64,000 nt of DNA from Burkholderia cenocepacia (GCF_014211915.1 NZ_CP060040.1:1302001-1366000), one strand, 5' to 3'; shown: positions 44,488 through 52,725, counted from the stretch's first letter. Made by a program: numbers and translations. Notes: generated by a model not told the origin, from the sequence alone.

Positions 44488-45201
44488 CTACGCGACGCGG
44501 CCGCTCACCGGAATCGACGCACCGGTGATCGCCTGCGCGTCGGCCGACAGCAGGAATCCGATCGTCGCCGCGAGCTGCCCGGGCCGGACCCAGCGCGAGA
44601 AGTCGGCGTCGGGCATGTCCTTGCGGTTCGGCGGCGTGTCGATGATGCTCGGCAGCAGCGCGTTCACGGTCACGCCGCGATCGAGCAGTTCCGCCGCCAG
44701 CGCCTCGGTGAGCCGCGCGACGCCCGCCTTCGCGGCCGCATACGCACCCATCCCCGCGCCGGCCTTGAACGCCGCGCCCGCGCCGATGTTGACGATGCGG
44801 CCGGCCTGGCTCGCCACCAGGTACGGCAGCGCGGCTTTCGACGCGTTCAGCGCCGTCTTCACGTTCAGTTCGTACATGCGGTCCCACGTGGCGGCATCGC
44901 CGTCGGCGATCGTCTGCCACACGAATGCGCCGGCGATGTTCAGCAGCGCGTCGACCTGGCCGAATTCGCGGTTGACCGTGTCGAGCGCCTGCACGGCGGC
45001 CTGCGGATCGACGAGATCGATGCCGCCGATGCGCAGCGCATCGGCCGGCACGCCGGGCAGCGCCTGCGCCGCCGGCGCCGCGCCGCGGCCGATCAGCGCG
45101 ACGCGTGCGCCGCGCTCGCCGAGCCACGCGGCCGTCGCGACGCCCAGATGACCGAAGCCGCCGGTGATCGCGACTGCCTTGCCTTTCAGGTCGTGTTCCA
45201 T
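44488..45201 (-). CDS. Short-chain dehydrogenase/reductase
   Basis: 237 residues. Cofactor motif AITGGFGHLGVATAAWLGERG, LLNIAGAFVW in place of NNAG, catalytic Tyr/Lys in GAYAAAKAGVARL; the Ser position is Ala-rich (IVNIGAGAAF), so catalytic Ser appears missing and activity may be altered. ATG 45201 has AGGAG 10 bases upstream. It stands upstream of creBCD on the same strand but a long hairpin separates them. Substrate unknown. Confidence 0.85.
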   Translation of the reverse strand: MEHDLKGKAVAITGGFGHLGVATAAWLGERGARVALIGRGAAPAAQALPGVPADALRIGGIDLVDPQAAVQALDTVNREFGQVDALLNIAGAFVWQTIADGDAATWDRMYELNVKTALNASKAALPYLVASQAGRIVNIGAGAAFKAGAGMGAYAAAKAGVARLTEALAAELLDRGVTVNALLPSIIDTPPNRKDMPDADFSRWVRPGQLAATIGFLLSADAQAITGASIPVSGRVA

Positions 45202-45601
45202 CGATGTGTTCTCCTGGATCGAGGGTGATGGGATCAAATGCCGACAGCGTAGCGCCGTTCACGCGTTCGTGCGCACGGGATGAAGGTGCGGCAGCGCGGT
45301 TCCTCCGTCGTTTCGCTTCGGTTGCCCGGGCGCCAGCCCGGCGGCTGCGCCACGAAACGGATCGCGGTCCACACGCACGCGCCGCGGGCCATCGCAACGT
45401 CGCGGGCGAGGTGGACTGCCGAGGGCGTCGGCGAGCCGATGCGCCGCGACATCACATGCCCGGCCCGACAAGCGCGCCAATCGACGGACGGGCATAATGC
45501 GCGATGCCCGCCCGGCGCGGCAAGCGGCACGACAGCTGGCTTGCTCGACAGCCTGCACCGCCGCCGCCCACTCGCCACCCGAACCTCAATCCGTCAATCC
45601 C
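45202..45601. other. 400-base divergent intergenic region
   Basis: No convincing coding region on either strand; open frames here are Arg-rich shadows. It must hold the promoters of the SDR gene and of the DapB-like gene; no clear dyad seen. Confidence 0.4.
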
Positions 45602-46278
45602 ATGCAAGTACTCGTCATCGGAACCGGCAAGCTCGCCAACGAGTTGCTCGGCTCGCACAAGCTCGACCCGGCCACCTGCCGCGTGATGCCTTGGTCGGAC
45701 ACCGCGCGAACCAACGCCCGGTCGATCGTCGTCCATGCCGGTTCCGGCCGCGAACTCCCCGCCGCGATCGCGTTCTGCCAGGCCACCGCATCGCCGCTCG
45801 TCGAGCTGTCGACCGGCTCCGACCTCGAAACCGGGACGTACGGCTTTCCGGTCGTGCTGTGTCCGAACACGAACATCCTGATGCTCAAGTTCATGAGCAT
45901 GCTGGAAACCAGCGGCCACCTGTTTCGCGACTGCGAGATCAGCGTGACCGAGTCGCATCAGGCCGGCAAGACGTCCGTCCCCGGTACGGCCGTCGGCATC
46001 GCCGCGTCACTCGGCGTGCAGCCGGCAGACATCCGCTCCGTGCGCGATCCGGCCGTGCAGCGCAACGAATTCGGCATCCCGACGATCAGCTCGGCCGCCA
46101 CGCGGTTCACCGGATACGCATCGACGACGGCGCATGCAGCCTGCAGTTCGAATCGCGCGTATCCGGCGATACGCCTTATGCGGACGGCGTATCACGCATC
46201 GTCGAGGCCGTCCGGCAGCACGATCTCGAGCCTCGCCGCCATTCGATCGTCGAATTCATCCGCAACGGCTGGCTGTAG
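45602..46278 (+). pseudogene. Dihydrodipicolinate-reductase (DapB)-like protein, single-base frameshift
   Basis: The frame from ATG 45602 (MQVLVIGTGKLANELL, Rossmann start) continues through TESHQAGKTSVPGTA, the DapB-like His/Lys and GTA motif. About codon 160 the family-like sequence leaves this frame. After CCC GAC at 46078-46083 the +2 frame reads DDQLGRHAVHRIRIDDG and ends EFIRNGWL with TAG at 46278. One missing base (GGAC written as GAC) explains it; the total is 677 bases, one short of 226 codons. Either a real frameshift or a sequencing error. The unshifted product would run to 46429. Role unknown: DapB proper is longer and housekeeping. Confidence 0.7.
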
Positions 46279-46355
46279 TCACGGCGGCGGCGTGCGGGCC
46301 GGTACGCGCGCCTATGCCGTCACAACCTCGCCGCAGCCCTGCGAACCGCCCCTCG

Positions 46356-47165
46356 CTATCGATCTCCCAGCACCGCCCCGCTCTCCGGCAAGGTCGCTCC
46401 GCCATCGACGACGATCGTCTGCCCGGTGACGTACGCCGCGTCGGCCGACGCGAGAAACAGCATCGCGTTCGCGATGTCCTCCGGTTCGCCCATCCGCGCG
46501 AGCGGAATGTCGCGCGCGATCTGCGCCGCGACCGACGCGTCGCCGAGATTGCCGGCCGCCGGCGTGCGAATCATCCCCGGTTCGACGCCGTTGACCGTCA
46601 CGTTGCGGCGCGCCAGCTCCAGCGCCGCCGCCCGGATGAAGCCGTTCACGCCGGCCTTCGACGCCGCGTAATGCGCAAGCCCCGGATAGACGACGCGCGG
46701 CCCCGTCACCGACGACGTGACGAGCAGCCTGCCGGCCCCCGCCCGCTCGAATGCCGGCAACGCGGCCTGCGCGAGCCAGAACAGCGCCGACAGGTTGACC
46801 GACAGCGTGCGATCGAGCGTCGGCTCGTCGATCTGCATGAACGGCGTCAACGGAAAATACGCGGCATTGTGGATGACGACATCGAGCCGGCCGCCGTCGC
46901 GCTCGACTGCCGCGACGAGCGCATCCAGGTCGCCCCGGCTCGCGGCATCGACCCGATACGCGCGTGCGTCGCCGCCCGCGCTGGCCAGCGCGTCGGCCTG
47001 CGCGGCTGCCGCGTCGCCGTTCAGGTCGGCCACGGCGACGAACGCGTCGGATTCCGCGAAACGGCGCGCGATCGCCGCGCCGATCCCTTGCGCGGCGCCC
47101 GTGACGAGCACGACACGGCCGCCGAAATCCGCGCGCAGGCGGCCGCTGCCCGGCACGGCTGTCAT
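46356..47165 (-). CDS. Short-chain dehydrogenase/reductase coupled to MoaF-like gene
   Basis: 269 residues. VLVTGAAQGIGAAIARRFAES (TGxxxGxG), IHNAAYFPL (NNAG equivalent), catalytic Ser in LLVTSSVTGP and Tyr/Lys in HYAASKAGVNGFIRAAALELA, VNGVEPGMIRTP, C-terminal VTGQTIVVDGGATLP. A complete active-site set. Its ATG overlaps the MoaF-like stop (ATGA), so the two are translated together. Divergent AraC gene is the likely regulator. Substrate not identifiable. Confidence 0.9.
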   Translation of the reverse strand: MTAVPGSGRLRADFGGRVVLVTGAAQGIGAAIARRFAESDAFVAVADLNGDAAAAQADALASAGGDARAYRVDAASRGDLDALVAAVERDGGRLDVVIHNAAYFPLTPFMQIDEPTLDRTLSVNLSALFWLAQAALPAFERAGAGRLLVTSSVTGPRVVYPGLAHYAASKAGVNGFIRAAALELARRNVTVNGVEPGMIRTPAAGNLGDASVAAQIARDIPLARMGEPEDIANAMLFLASADAAYVTGQTIVVDGGATLPESGAVLGDR

Positions 47166-47995
47166 CGCTGCGCCTCGCCGCCGGACGGGTACACGGTTTC
47201 GTTCAGCACATGCGCGTAAGCGCCGATCTGGAAATTCGACAGCGTGCCGAAATCGCCGCCCTGATAACCGAAGATCTTGCCGTCGGTCTTGCGCTGCGCG
47301 AGGTCGATCAGCACGACGCCGAGCGTCGGCACCACTTTCTCGCGCCACACGAACAGATACAGCTCGTCCGCCATCTTGAAGTAATGGCAGCGGTCGACAT
47401 CGGCCAGCCCGCCTTCCACGCCTTGCAGGCACTGCCACGCGTAGAAATTCTCGTTCAGGTAGATGTGCTCGTAGCATTCGGTCGGGCTGTAGCGGTACAT
47501 CGTCCGCTTGCCGATCAGCTCGCGCGTGGGCGCATGCAGCGGCCCCGGCTGCGCGTGGCCGCCGAGCGTGCCATGCCGGAATTGCACGTCGACGGCCGTC
47601 AGCGGCAGCCCGCGCGCGACGCGCGTGAACGCATCGATGCGCGTGTCGGCTTCCGTCGGCAGCGTACCGACGACCGACGTCCACACGCCGGCGTCCAGGT
47701 CGATCACGAGGCTGACCGACGTCGCCCGAGCAGTGACATCGATGTAGTCGACGAAGTACAGTCCATCGCGCAGCCGCGTCACGCGGCACGGCGCGCGGCT
47801 GCCCGTATCGGTTGCCGCATCGCGGCACCGCAGCGCATCCGGCTCGAACGTATAGACGCGCCACGCGCCCGATGCGTCGCCAAGCGCCAGCGTCCGCCCG
47901 ACGAGTGCGTCGACGGGGGCGAGGATGTTCGCCTCCGGTGCGAAGCCGTCCGCGAGCGCGCCCACCTGAATGAATACCGGGTCCTGTCGTTCCAC
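47162..47995 (-). CDS. MoaF-like protein
   Basis: 277 residues. The C-terminal half is highly characteristic: YSPTECYEHIYLNENFYAW, DRCHYFKMADELYLFVWREK, VVPTLGVVLIDLAQRKTDGK and IFGYQGGDFGTL. MoaF was named in connection with molybdenum cofactor/arylsulfatase genes; its biochemical role is not established. GTG 47995 is preferred because GGGAG lies seven bases upstream; 19 further upstream codons look non-coding. No other Mo-cofactor gene is in the window. Cotranslated with an SDR. Confidence 0.85.
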   Translation of the reverse strand: MERQDPVFIQVGALADGFAPEANILAPVDALVGRTLALGDASGAWRVYTFEPDALRCRDAATDTGSRAPCRVTRLRDGLYFVDYIDVTARATSVSLVIDLDAGVWTSVVGTLPTEADTRIDAFTRVARGLPLTAVDVQFRHGTLGGHAQPGPLHAPTRELIGKRTMYRYSPTECYEHIYLNENFYAWQCLQGVEGGLADVDRCHYFKMADELYLFVWREKVVPTLGVVLIDLAQRKTDGKIFGYQGGDFGTLSNFQIGAYAHVLNETVYPSGGEAQR

Positions 47996-48079
47996 CTGCC
48001 GTCTCCCATGCAGCTTCAGGCCCGGCGGGCCGTGTACGCTGCCGATGTGCACATGGTGCCGGCTGCACGCGCCGCGCGA

Positions 48080-48097
48080 TATCCGCCAAAAGGATGA
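48080..48097. promoter_or_regulatory. Candidate AraC operator in MoaF/AraC intergenic region
   Basis: TATCCGCCAAAAGGATGA with dyad ATCC-N7-GGAT, followed 23 bases later by CTAAAGT (48121). The same element in inverted orientation with CTAAAGT at nearly the same distance precedes the SDR gene at 29633. Confidence 0.6.
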
Positions 48098-48165
48098 AGG
48101 GCGCGCGGCGCCGGAACGCGCTAAAGTGCACGTGATCCGCGCCGCGACCGGCGCGAGGAGCGCAC

Positions 48166-48960
48166 ATGCACCGTGTCACCCACTATCGACGCACCGGCGA
48201 AGGCATCGAGGCGTTCAGCCTCGAATCCGACCGCGCGTTTCCGCGCCACGCGCACGACGAATTCGGGGTGGGCGTGATCGTCAGCGGTGCGCACCGGTCG
48301 TGGAGCGGTCGCGGGCAGGTCGACGCGCTGGCGGGTGACGCGATCATGGTCAATCCCGGCGAGATGCACGACGGCTCGCCGCTCGAGGCCGGCACCGGCA
48401 GGCGCTGGCGGATGCTGTACCTCGCGCCCGCGCTGGTCGCGGGCGTCGCCGCGGAAGAAGGCCTCGGCGGCGTCGAGCTTGCCCATCCGGCCGTGCGCGA
48501 CGCGCGGCTCACGGCCGCCGTCGGTCGGCTGCATGCGCGCATCGTCGCAGGCGAAACCCCGCCGCTGGCCCGCGACGAAGCGCTCGTGATGCTCGTCGCC
48601 GGTTTGCTCGCCCGGCACGCGAACCGCACGCTGCCGGCGGCCGGCGTCGCGCCGGCCGTCCGCGTCGCGCGGGAGCGGCTCGATGCAGCGCCGGCCGCTC
48701 CCGTGTCGCTCGCCGAGCTGGCCGACCTGAGCGGCGTCAGCCGCTTCCAGTTGCTGCGCGGCTTTGCGCGCGAGCTCGGCATCACGCCGCACGCCTATCT
48801 GGTTCAGTCGCGCACGCGGCTGGCGCGCGCGCTGCTGGCCAGCGGCCTGCCGATCGCCGATGCCGCGGCCGAAGCCGGCTTCGCCGATCAGAGCCACCTG
48901 ACGCGTGCGTTCGCACGCCAGTTCGGGATCACGCCGGGGCGGTTCACGCAGGCGGGATAA
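48166..48960 (+). CDS. AraC-family transcriptional regulator
   Basis: 264 residues. N-terminal cupin-like arm (FPRHAHDEFGVGVIVSG; IMVNPGEMHDG) and C-terminal double HTH (VSLAELADLSGVSRFQLLRGFARELGITPHAYLVQSR; IADAAAEAGFADQSHLTRAFARQFGITPGRF). It is divergent from the MoaF-SDR operon, and an ATCC-N7-GGAT dyad lies in the gap. Cupin-arm AraC proteins of this layout commonly activate an adjacent transporter or enzyme operon. Confidence 0.9.
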   Translation: MHRVTHYRRTGEGIEAFSLESDRAFPRHAHDEFGVGVIVSGAHRSWSGRGQVDALAGDAIMVNPGEMHDGSPLEAGTGRRWRMLYLAPALVAGVAAEEGLGGVELAHPAVRDARLTAAVGRLHARIVAGETPPLARDEALVMLVAGLLARHANRTLPAAGVAPAVRVARERLDAAPAAPVSLAELADLSGVSRFQLLRGFARELGITPHAYLVQSRTRLARALLASGLPIADAAAEAGFADQSHLTRAFARQFGITPGRFTQAG

Positions 48961-49141
48961 TCAAGGCATCGCCGGCGCAGTGCAGAGCTACCGGGCGCAG
49001 TGCATTCAAAGGCGGTTGCTACCTCGACGGCAGCCGCGACCTATCGCGTCAGTGCCTGTCGACGGCGCACCGCATTCAATGCCTCTCGCGTTGCAATTTC
49101 GTTCAAGACGCACCCCGCCGCCATACGCGACGATGCGGCGC

Positions 49142-50074
49142 ATGAAGACACGACTGATTGGCTATCTCTATCTCGCCGCCGCGATGGCGGGCGTCGGCAG
49201 CACCGTCGTCGCGAGCCGTCTCGCGGCCGGCGGCCTGCCGCCGTTCGCGGCCACCGCGCTGCGCTTCCTGATTGCGACCCCGCTGCTGTTCGCGCTGATG
49301 CGCGCGCAGCGCATGCGCTGGCCGCGCATTTCCGCACGCGACGCCGTGCTGCTCGTCATCCAGGCGGCGGCGGGCGGCGTCGGCTATACGGTGCTGCTGA
49401 TCAGCGGCACGAAACTGTCGTCACCGCTCGATGCGGGTGTGATGCTCGGCACGCTGCCGGCCATGTCGACGCTGATCGCGGCCGTCGTGCTGCGCGAGCG
49501 GCAGACGCCGCGCGACTGGCTGGCCGCCGCGCTCGCCACGGCCGGCGTGCTGTTCGTCACGTTCGCGCCGGGCCACGCGATGCCGTCGCTGCAAACACTT
49601 GCCGGCGATGCGCTGGTGCTGGCGGCCGTCGCATGCGAAGCGGTCTTCATCCTGCTCAACCGGCGGCTTGCCGCGCCGTTACCGCCGCTCGCGCTCTCCA
49701 CCGCGATGTCGGGCCTCGGCTTCATGCTCGCACTCGTGCCGGCCGCGTTCGAATGGCAAGCAGTGGCGAGCGGCTGGACCGTCCGCGCCGTATCGGCGAT
49801 CGTCTACTACGCGCTGATTCCGACCGTGCTCGGCTACCTGTGCTGGTATGCGGGTTCGGCCCGTACGAGCGGCACCGAGGCGGCCCTGTTCACGGCGGTC
49901 GCGCCGGTTTCGGCCGTGCTGTTCGCGGTCGCGCTGTTCGGCGAAACGCTGACCGGCACGCGTGTCGCGGGCATCGCGCTCGTCGTCGCCGGCATGCTCG
50001 TCGGCGCGACGCGACGGCGCGAGCCGCCTGGCGCATCACGCGCTCCGCTCGCCGCGCGGACCGCCATCGACTGA
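49142..50074 (+). CDS. EamA/DMT-family transporter
   Basis: 310 residues with ten predicted transmembrane helices in two EamA repeats: GVGSTVVASRLAAGGLPPFAATALRFLIATPLL is the first repeat start, and PTVLGYLCWYAGSARTSGTEAALFTAVAPVSAVLFAVALFGETLT the second repeat end. Likely exporter of an amino acid, nucleoside or similar metabolite. ATG 49142 is used; ATG 49133 three codons earlier is equally possible, as neither has a good Shine-Dalgarno. It follows the AraC gene after 181 bases and may be a further target. Confidence 0.88.
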   Translation: MKTRLIGYLYLAAAMAGVGSTVVASRLAAGGLPPFAATALRFLIATPLLFALMRAQRMRWPRISARDAVLLVIQAAAGGVGYTVLLISGTKLSSPLDAGVMLGTLPAMSTLIAAVVLRERQTPRDWLAAALATAGVLFVTFAPGHAMPSLQTLAGDALVLAAVACEAVFILLNRRLAAPLPPLALSTAMSGLGFMLALVPAAFEWQAVASGWTVRAVSAIVYYALIPTVLGYLCWYAGSARTSGTEAALFTAVAPVSAVLFAVALFGETLTGTRVAGIALVVAGMLVGATRRREPPGASRAPLAARTAID

Positions 50075-50276
50075 CTCGCGCGTTCATTGCCTCGCGGAGA
50101 AAAGGGCTCCGGCACCCTGCCGTCGCATCGCCTGCCGATCGCTACCTTTCCGCGATGCAGCCGGCGACTGTAGGAATGTGTCCTCGCACCGCAAAACCGT
50201 TGCGCACGACTGCGCAAGATGCAATATTCGCGTGGCCACACCCTTTGACAACCATCGAACAACAATCCGCCAAGCA

Positions 50277-50825
50277 ATGAACAGGAAGGAAGCCAAAACA
50301 AGAATCGCGGTGCTGCTGTCCGCGGGAACGAGGAAGGCCGATGCGCTGGCCGAGCTGTCCGGACAGGGGCTCAAGGATCGCGTGCTCGCGCACCTGATCG
50401 CATCGCGCCCGGACCCCGAACGCTGCCGCAACAACAAGGTGCACGTCCGGATCCTGATCGCGCTCGGCATCGCCCAGCTGGTCATCAGCCTGATGCTTGC
50501 GTATTACTTCTTCGTATCCGGCGCCGGCAACGTCCTCGTCACCGTCTTCCTTGCGCTGACCGTGCCGCTGTCGCTGCTGTTCATCTGGGGCTTCGCGACC
50601 CATCGGGTCGGCGCGTATCACGCGTTCATCGTGCTGTCGCTGCTGCAGATACCGAAGGCCGTCGCCGATCTCGGGCGCGATCCGGCGGCCGCGCTGCCGA
50701 GCCTCGCGATCACGGTCGTGCTGGTCGGTTACGTGTGGTTCGTCCGCACCCGGTTGTTCCCCGACTATGGCTGGTTCACGCCGCGCAAGGTGGAAGGCCG
50801 CTACGCGTTCGTGGAGCGCGCCTGA
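50277..50825 (+). CDS. Hypothetical four-helix membrane protein
   Basis: 182 residues. N-terminal 55 residues are cytoplasmic and resemble a small helical domain (KTRIAVLLSAGTRKADALAELSG), then four predicted transmembrane helices (about 62-80, 86-107, 113-133, 140-160) and a short basic/aromatic tail. No family recognised. A TTGACA at 50245-50250 lies upstream but no -10 is at a proper distance. Stand-alone gene converging with the entericidin gene. Confidence 0.75.
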   Translation: MNRKEAKTRIAVLLSAGTRKADALAELSGQGLKDRVLAHLIASRPDPERCRNNKVHVRILIALGIAQLVISLMLAYYFFVSGAGNVLVTVFLALTVPLSLLFIWGFATHRVGAYHAFIVLSLLQIPKAVADLGRDPAAALPSLAITVVLVGYVWFVRTRLFPDYGWFTPRKVEGRYAFVERA

Positions 50826-50849
50826 CGCCACCGGCATCGACCCGCGCGT

Positions 50850-50893
50850 AAAAAAAGCGCCGAGCCTCCCCGCAATCGCGGGAAGGCCGGCGC
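50850..50893 (-). terminator. Rho-independent terminator of entericidin gene
   Basis: A long GC hairpin (outer arms GCGCCG and CGGCGC, inner CCCGC/GCGGG) is followed on the minus strand by seven T (top-strand A at 50850-50856). A classic intrinsic terminator 26 bases after the entericidin stop. Confidence 0.85.
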
Positions 50894-50918
50894 CTTCTGC
50901 ATACCGGAACCGGTCGGC

Positions 50919-51053
50919 TTACTTGGCTTTTTCAGCCGAATCGCTGATCGCCTGGCCGCCCTTCGAAATGTCCTGGCCCACGCCGGCGACCGTATTGCAA
51001 CCGGCGAGCGCCGCGGTCACCACCAGCAGCATTGCAGCAATCGTACGCGTCAT
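50919..51053 (-). CDS. Entericidin A/B family lipoprotein
   Basis: 44 residues: lipoprotein signal with lipobox LAGC (Cys 19), then the conserved NTVAGVGQDISKGGQAISDSA of entericidins. In E. coli these are the EcnA/EcnB antidote and toxin of cell lysis; single copies like this one are common in Burkholderia with no shown toxicity. ATG 51053 is chosen over 51059 since AGGAG is at the correct distance only for the former. Confidence 0.9.
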   Translation of the reverse strand: MTRTIAAMLLVVTAALAGCNTVAGVGQDISKGGQAISDSAEKAK

Positions 51054-51246
51054 TCTCATTCTCCTTCGAATCAACATGCCCGACCGGGCGAATCGTGTGC
51101 GGCTGGCGCCGGCAGACTGCCGGACACGGGGCCTGACCTGATTATACGGAGACGCAGGCCGCGCGCCAGTACGGCTCCGCCGAGTGTCATGCGCACCCCA
51201 CCGCGCATGCGCGCAGAATTTTCTTGACTTCATCGCGCCAGGAACT

Positions 51247-51267
51247 AATATACGCACCGCGTATATT
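51247..51267. promoter_or_regulatory. Perfect palindrome over the HTH-ATCase promoter
   Basis: AATATACGC-ACC-GCGTATATT: nine-bp arms and a three-base spacer, 20 bases upstream of the ATG. It is A/T-rich at the ends and sits where a promoter -10 would be. A degenerate copy is inside the gene at 51497-51513. Confidence 0.75.
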
Positions 51268-51286
51268 TTCCGCCCAGGAGCCGCCG

Positions 51287-52582
51287 ATGACCGTTCCCCA
51301 GCAAGCCTTCCTCCGCGACGCGATGCGCCGCCTCAACATGACCCGCGAGGCATTCGCGAATCGCATCGGCGTCAGCCGGCGCGCGCTGGATACCTGGCTG
51401 CTTCCGGACGATTCGCAGGAATCGCGCGGGATGCCCGAGATCGTCGAGCGCTTCGTGTCGGAAATCGTCGAGCGCTCGGCGCCGGACGGCGAGAACTATA
51501 CGCAAAGCGTAGACAAACAAGGGCTTGCGAAGCAATTCCTGTTCGAAGGCAAGCCGCAACTGATCTCCGTCGACCAGTTCTCGCGGGATTCGGTCGAGGC
51601 GCTGTTCCGCGTGGCGGATGTCATGCAGCCGATCGCGCGCCGCCACAAGATTTCGCGCGTGCTCGAAGGCGCGGTGCTCGGCAACCTGTTCTTCGAGGCC
51701 AGCACGCGTACACGCGTGTCGTTCGGCGCGGCCTTCTGCCGGCTCGGCGGCTCGGTGTGCGACACGACGGGGTTCACGTTCTCTTCGATGGCCAAGGGCG
51801 AATCGATCTACGACACGAGCCGCGTGATGGCCGGCTACGTCGACGCGCTCGTGATCCGCCATCCGGAAAAAGGCTCGGTGGCCGAATTCGCGCGCGCGAC
51901 CAACCTGCCGGTGATCAACGGCGGCGACGGCCCCGGCGAGCACCCGAGCCAGGCGCTGCTCGACCTCTATACGATCCAGCGCGAGTTTTCGCGACTCGGC
52001 AAGATCGTCGACGGCGCGCACATCGCGCTGGTCGGCGACCTGAAATACGGCCGCACCGTGCACTCGCTCGTCAAGCTGCTCGCACTGTACCGCGGGCTGA
52101 AGTTCACGCTCGTGTCGCCGCCGACGCTCGAGATGCCGACGTACATCGTCGAACAGATCGCGACGAACGGCCACGTGGTCGAGCAGACCAACGACCTCGC
52201 GACCGGGCTGCGCGGCGCGGATGTGGTCTACGCGACGCGAATTCAGAAGGAGCGCTTCACCGACGAGTCGTTCGAAGGCTATACGCCGGATTTTCAGATC
52301 AACCAGGCGCTGGTCGACTCGGTATGCAAGCCCGACACGCTGATCATGCACCCGCTGCCGCGCGACAGCCGGCCCGGTGCGAACGACCTGTCGGTCGACC
52401 TGAACCGCGACCCGCGTCTCGCGATCTTCCGGCAGACCGACAACGGCATTCCGGTGCGGATGGCGATCTTCGCGATACTGCTGGGTGTCGAGAATCTCGT
52501 CCAGCACTCGATGCGCGACGCGACGTGGCGACCGCCGGCGTACCTCGGGCCGGAAGACGCGGTGTTTCACGGGATCGACTAA
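51287..52582 (+). CDS. Aspartate carbamoyltransferase with N-terminal helix-turn-helix domain
   Basis: 431 residues, about 120 longer than catalytic PyrB. Residues 8-60 form an XRE-like HTH (LNMTREAFANRIGVSRRALDTWLLP) and 61-85 a linker; then a full ATCase: FFEASTRTRVSF (carbamoyl-phosphate STRTR 139-143), VIRHPEKGSVAEF, GGDGPGEHPSQALLDLYTI, LVGDLKYGRTVHS, and MHPLPRDSRPGANDL with the aspartate loop (355-367). It should make carbamoyl-aspartate for pyrimidines. CAGGAG precedes ATG 51287. The fused HTH and promoter palindrome suggest an enzyme that controls its own gene; this is inference. No other pyr gene nearby. Confidence 0.92.
   Translation: MTVPQQAFLRDAMRRLNMTREAFANRIGVSRRALDTWLLPDDSQESRGMPEIVERFVSEIVERSAPDGENYTQSVDKQGLAKQFLFEGKPQLISVDQFSRDSVEALFRVADVMQPIARRHKISRVLEGAVLGNLFFEASTRTRVSFGAAFCRLGGSVCDTTGFTFSSMAKGESIYDTSRVMAGYVDALVIRHPEKGSVAEFARATNLPVINGGDGPGEHPSQALLDLYTIQREFSRLGKIVDGAHIALVGDLKYGRTVHSLVKLLALYRGLKFTLVSPPTLEMPTYIVEQIATNGHVVEQTNDLATGLRGADVVYATRIQKERFTDESFEGYTPDFQINQALVDSVCKPDTLIMHPLPRDSRPGANDLSVDLNRDPRLAIFRQTDNGIPVRMAIFAILLGVENLVQHSMRDATWRPPAYLGPEDAVFHGID
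51497..51513. promoter_or_regulatory. Second, degenerate copy of the ATCase palindrome inside the gene
   Basis: TATACGC-AAA-GCGTAGA matches the promoter palindrome core TATACGC-N3-GCGTATA with one mismatch in the right arm. It is 250 bases downstream, in the codons of the HTH/catalytic linker (residues 71-76). Confidence 0.5.
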
Positions 52583-52656
52583 CCTGCAGCCGATGTCGCG
52601 CGCCTGAACGCGAGAGTGCGTCAGTTCAAGGGCCACGCGCAGACATCACGCACCCA

Positions 52657-52688
52657 ACGCGCCGGCTTGCACGGCGCGTCGTCATTTT
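52657..52688 (+). terminator. Terminator after HTH-ATCase gene
   Basis: Eight-bp stem ACGCGCCG/CGGCGCGT with a seven-base loop, followed by CGTCATTTT. It lies 75 bases after the stop and is convergent with the toxin gene. Confidence 0.55.
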
Positions 52689-52725
52689 CGGCGCCGGTAA
52701 CAACGTGACGGCGGCCAACCCGGCG

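Noticed and set aside
42179..45151. 990-codon plus-strand frame antisense to creC, creB and SDR
   Set aside because: Shadow frame; the antisense genes have full catalytic motifs and operon structure.
45202..45601. Possible small genes in the SDR/DapB-like intergenic region
   Set aside because: All frames are Arg/Ala-rich, lack ribosome-binding sites and show no domain pattern.
50245..50250. Consensus -35 TTGACA upstream of the hypothetical membrane protein
   Set aside because: No acceptable -10 at 16-19 bases; the right place is the ribosome-binding region.
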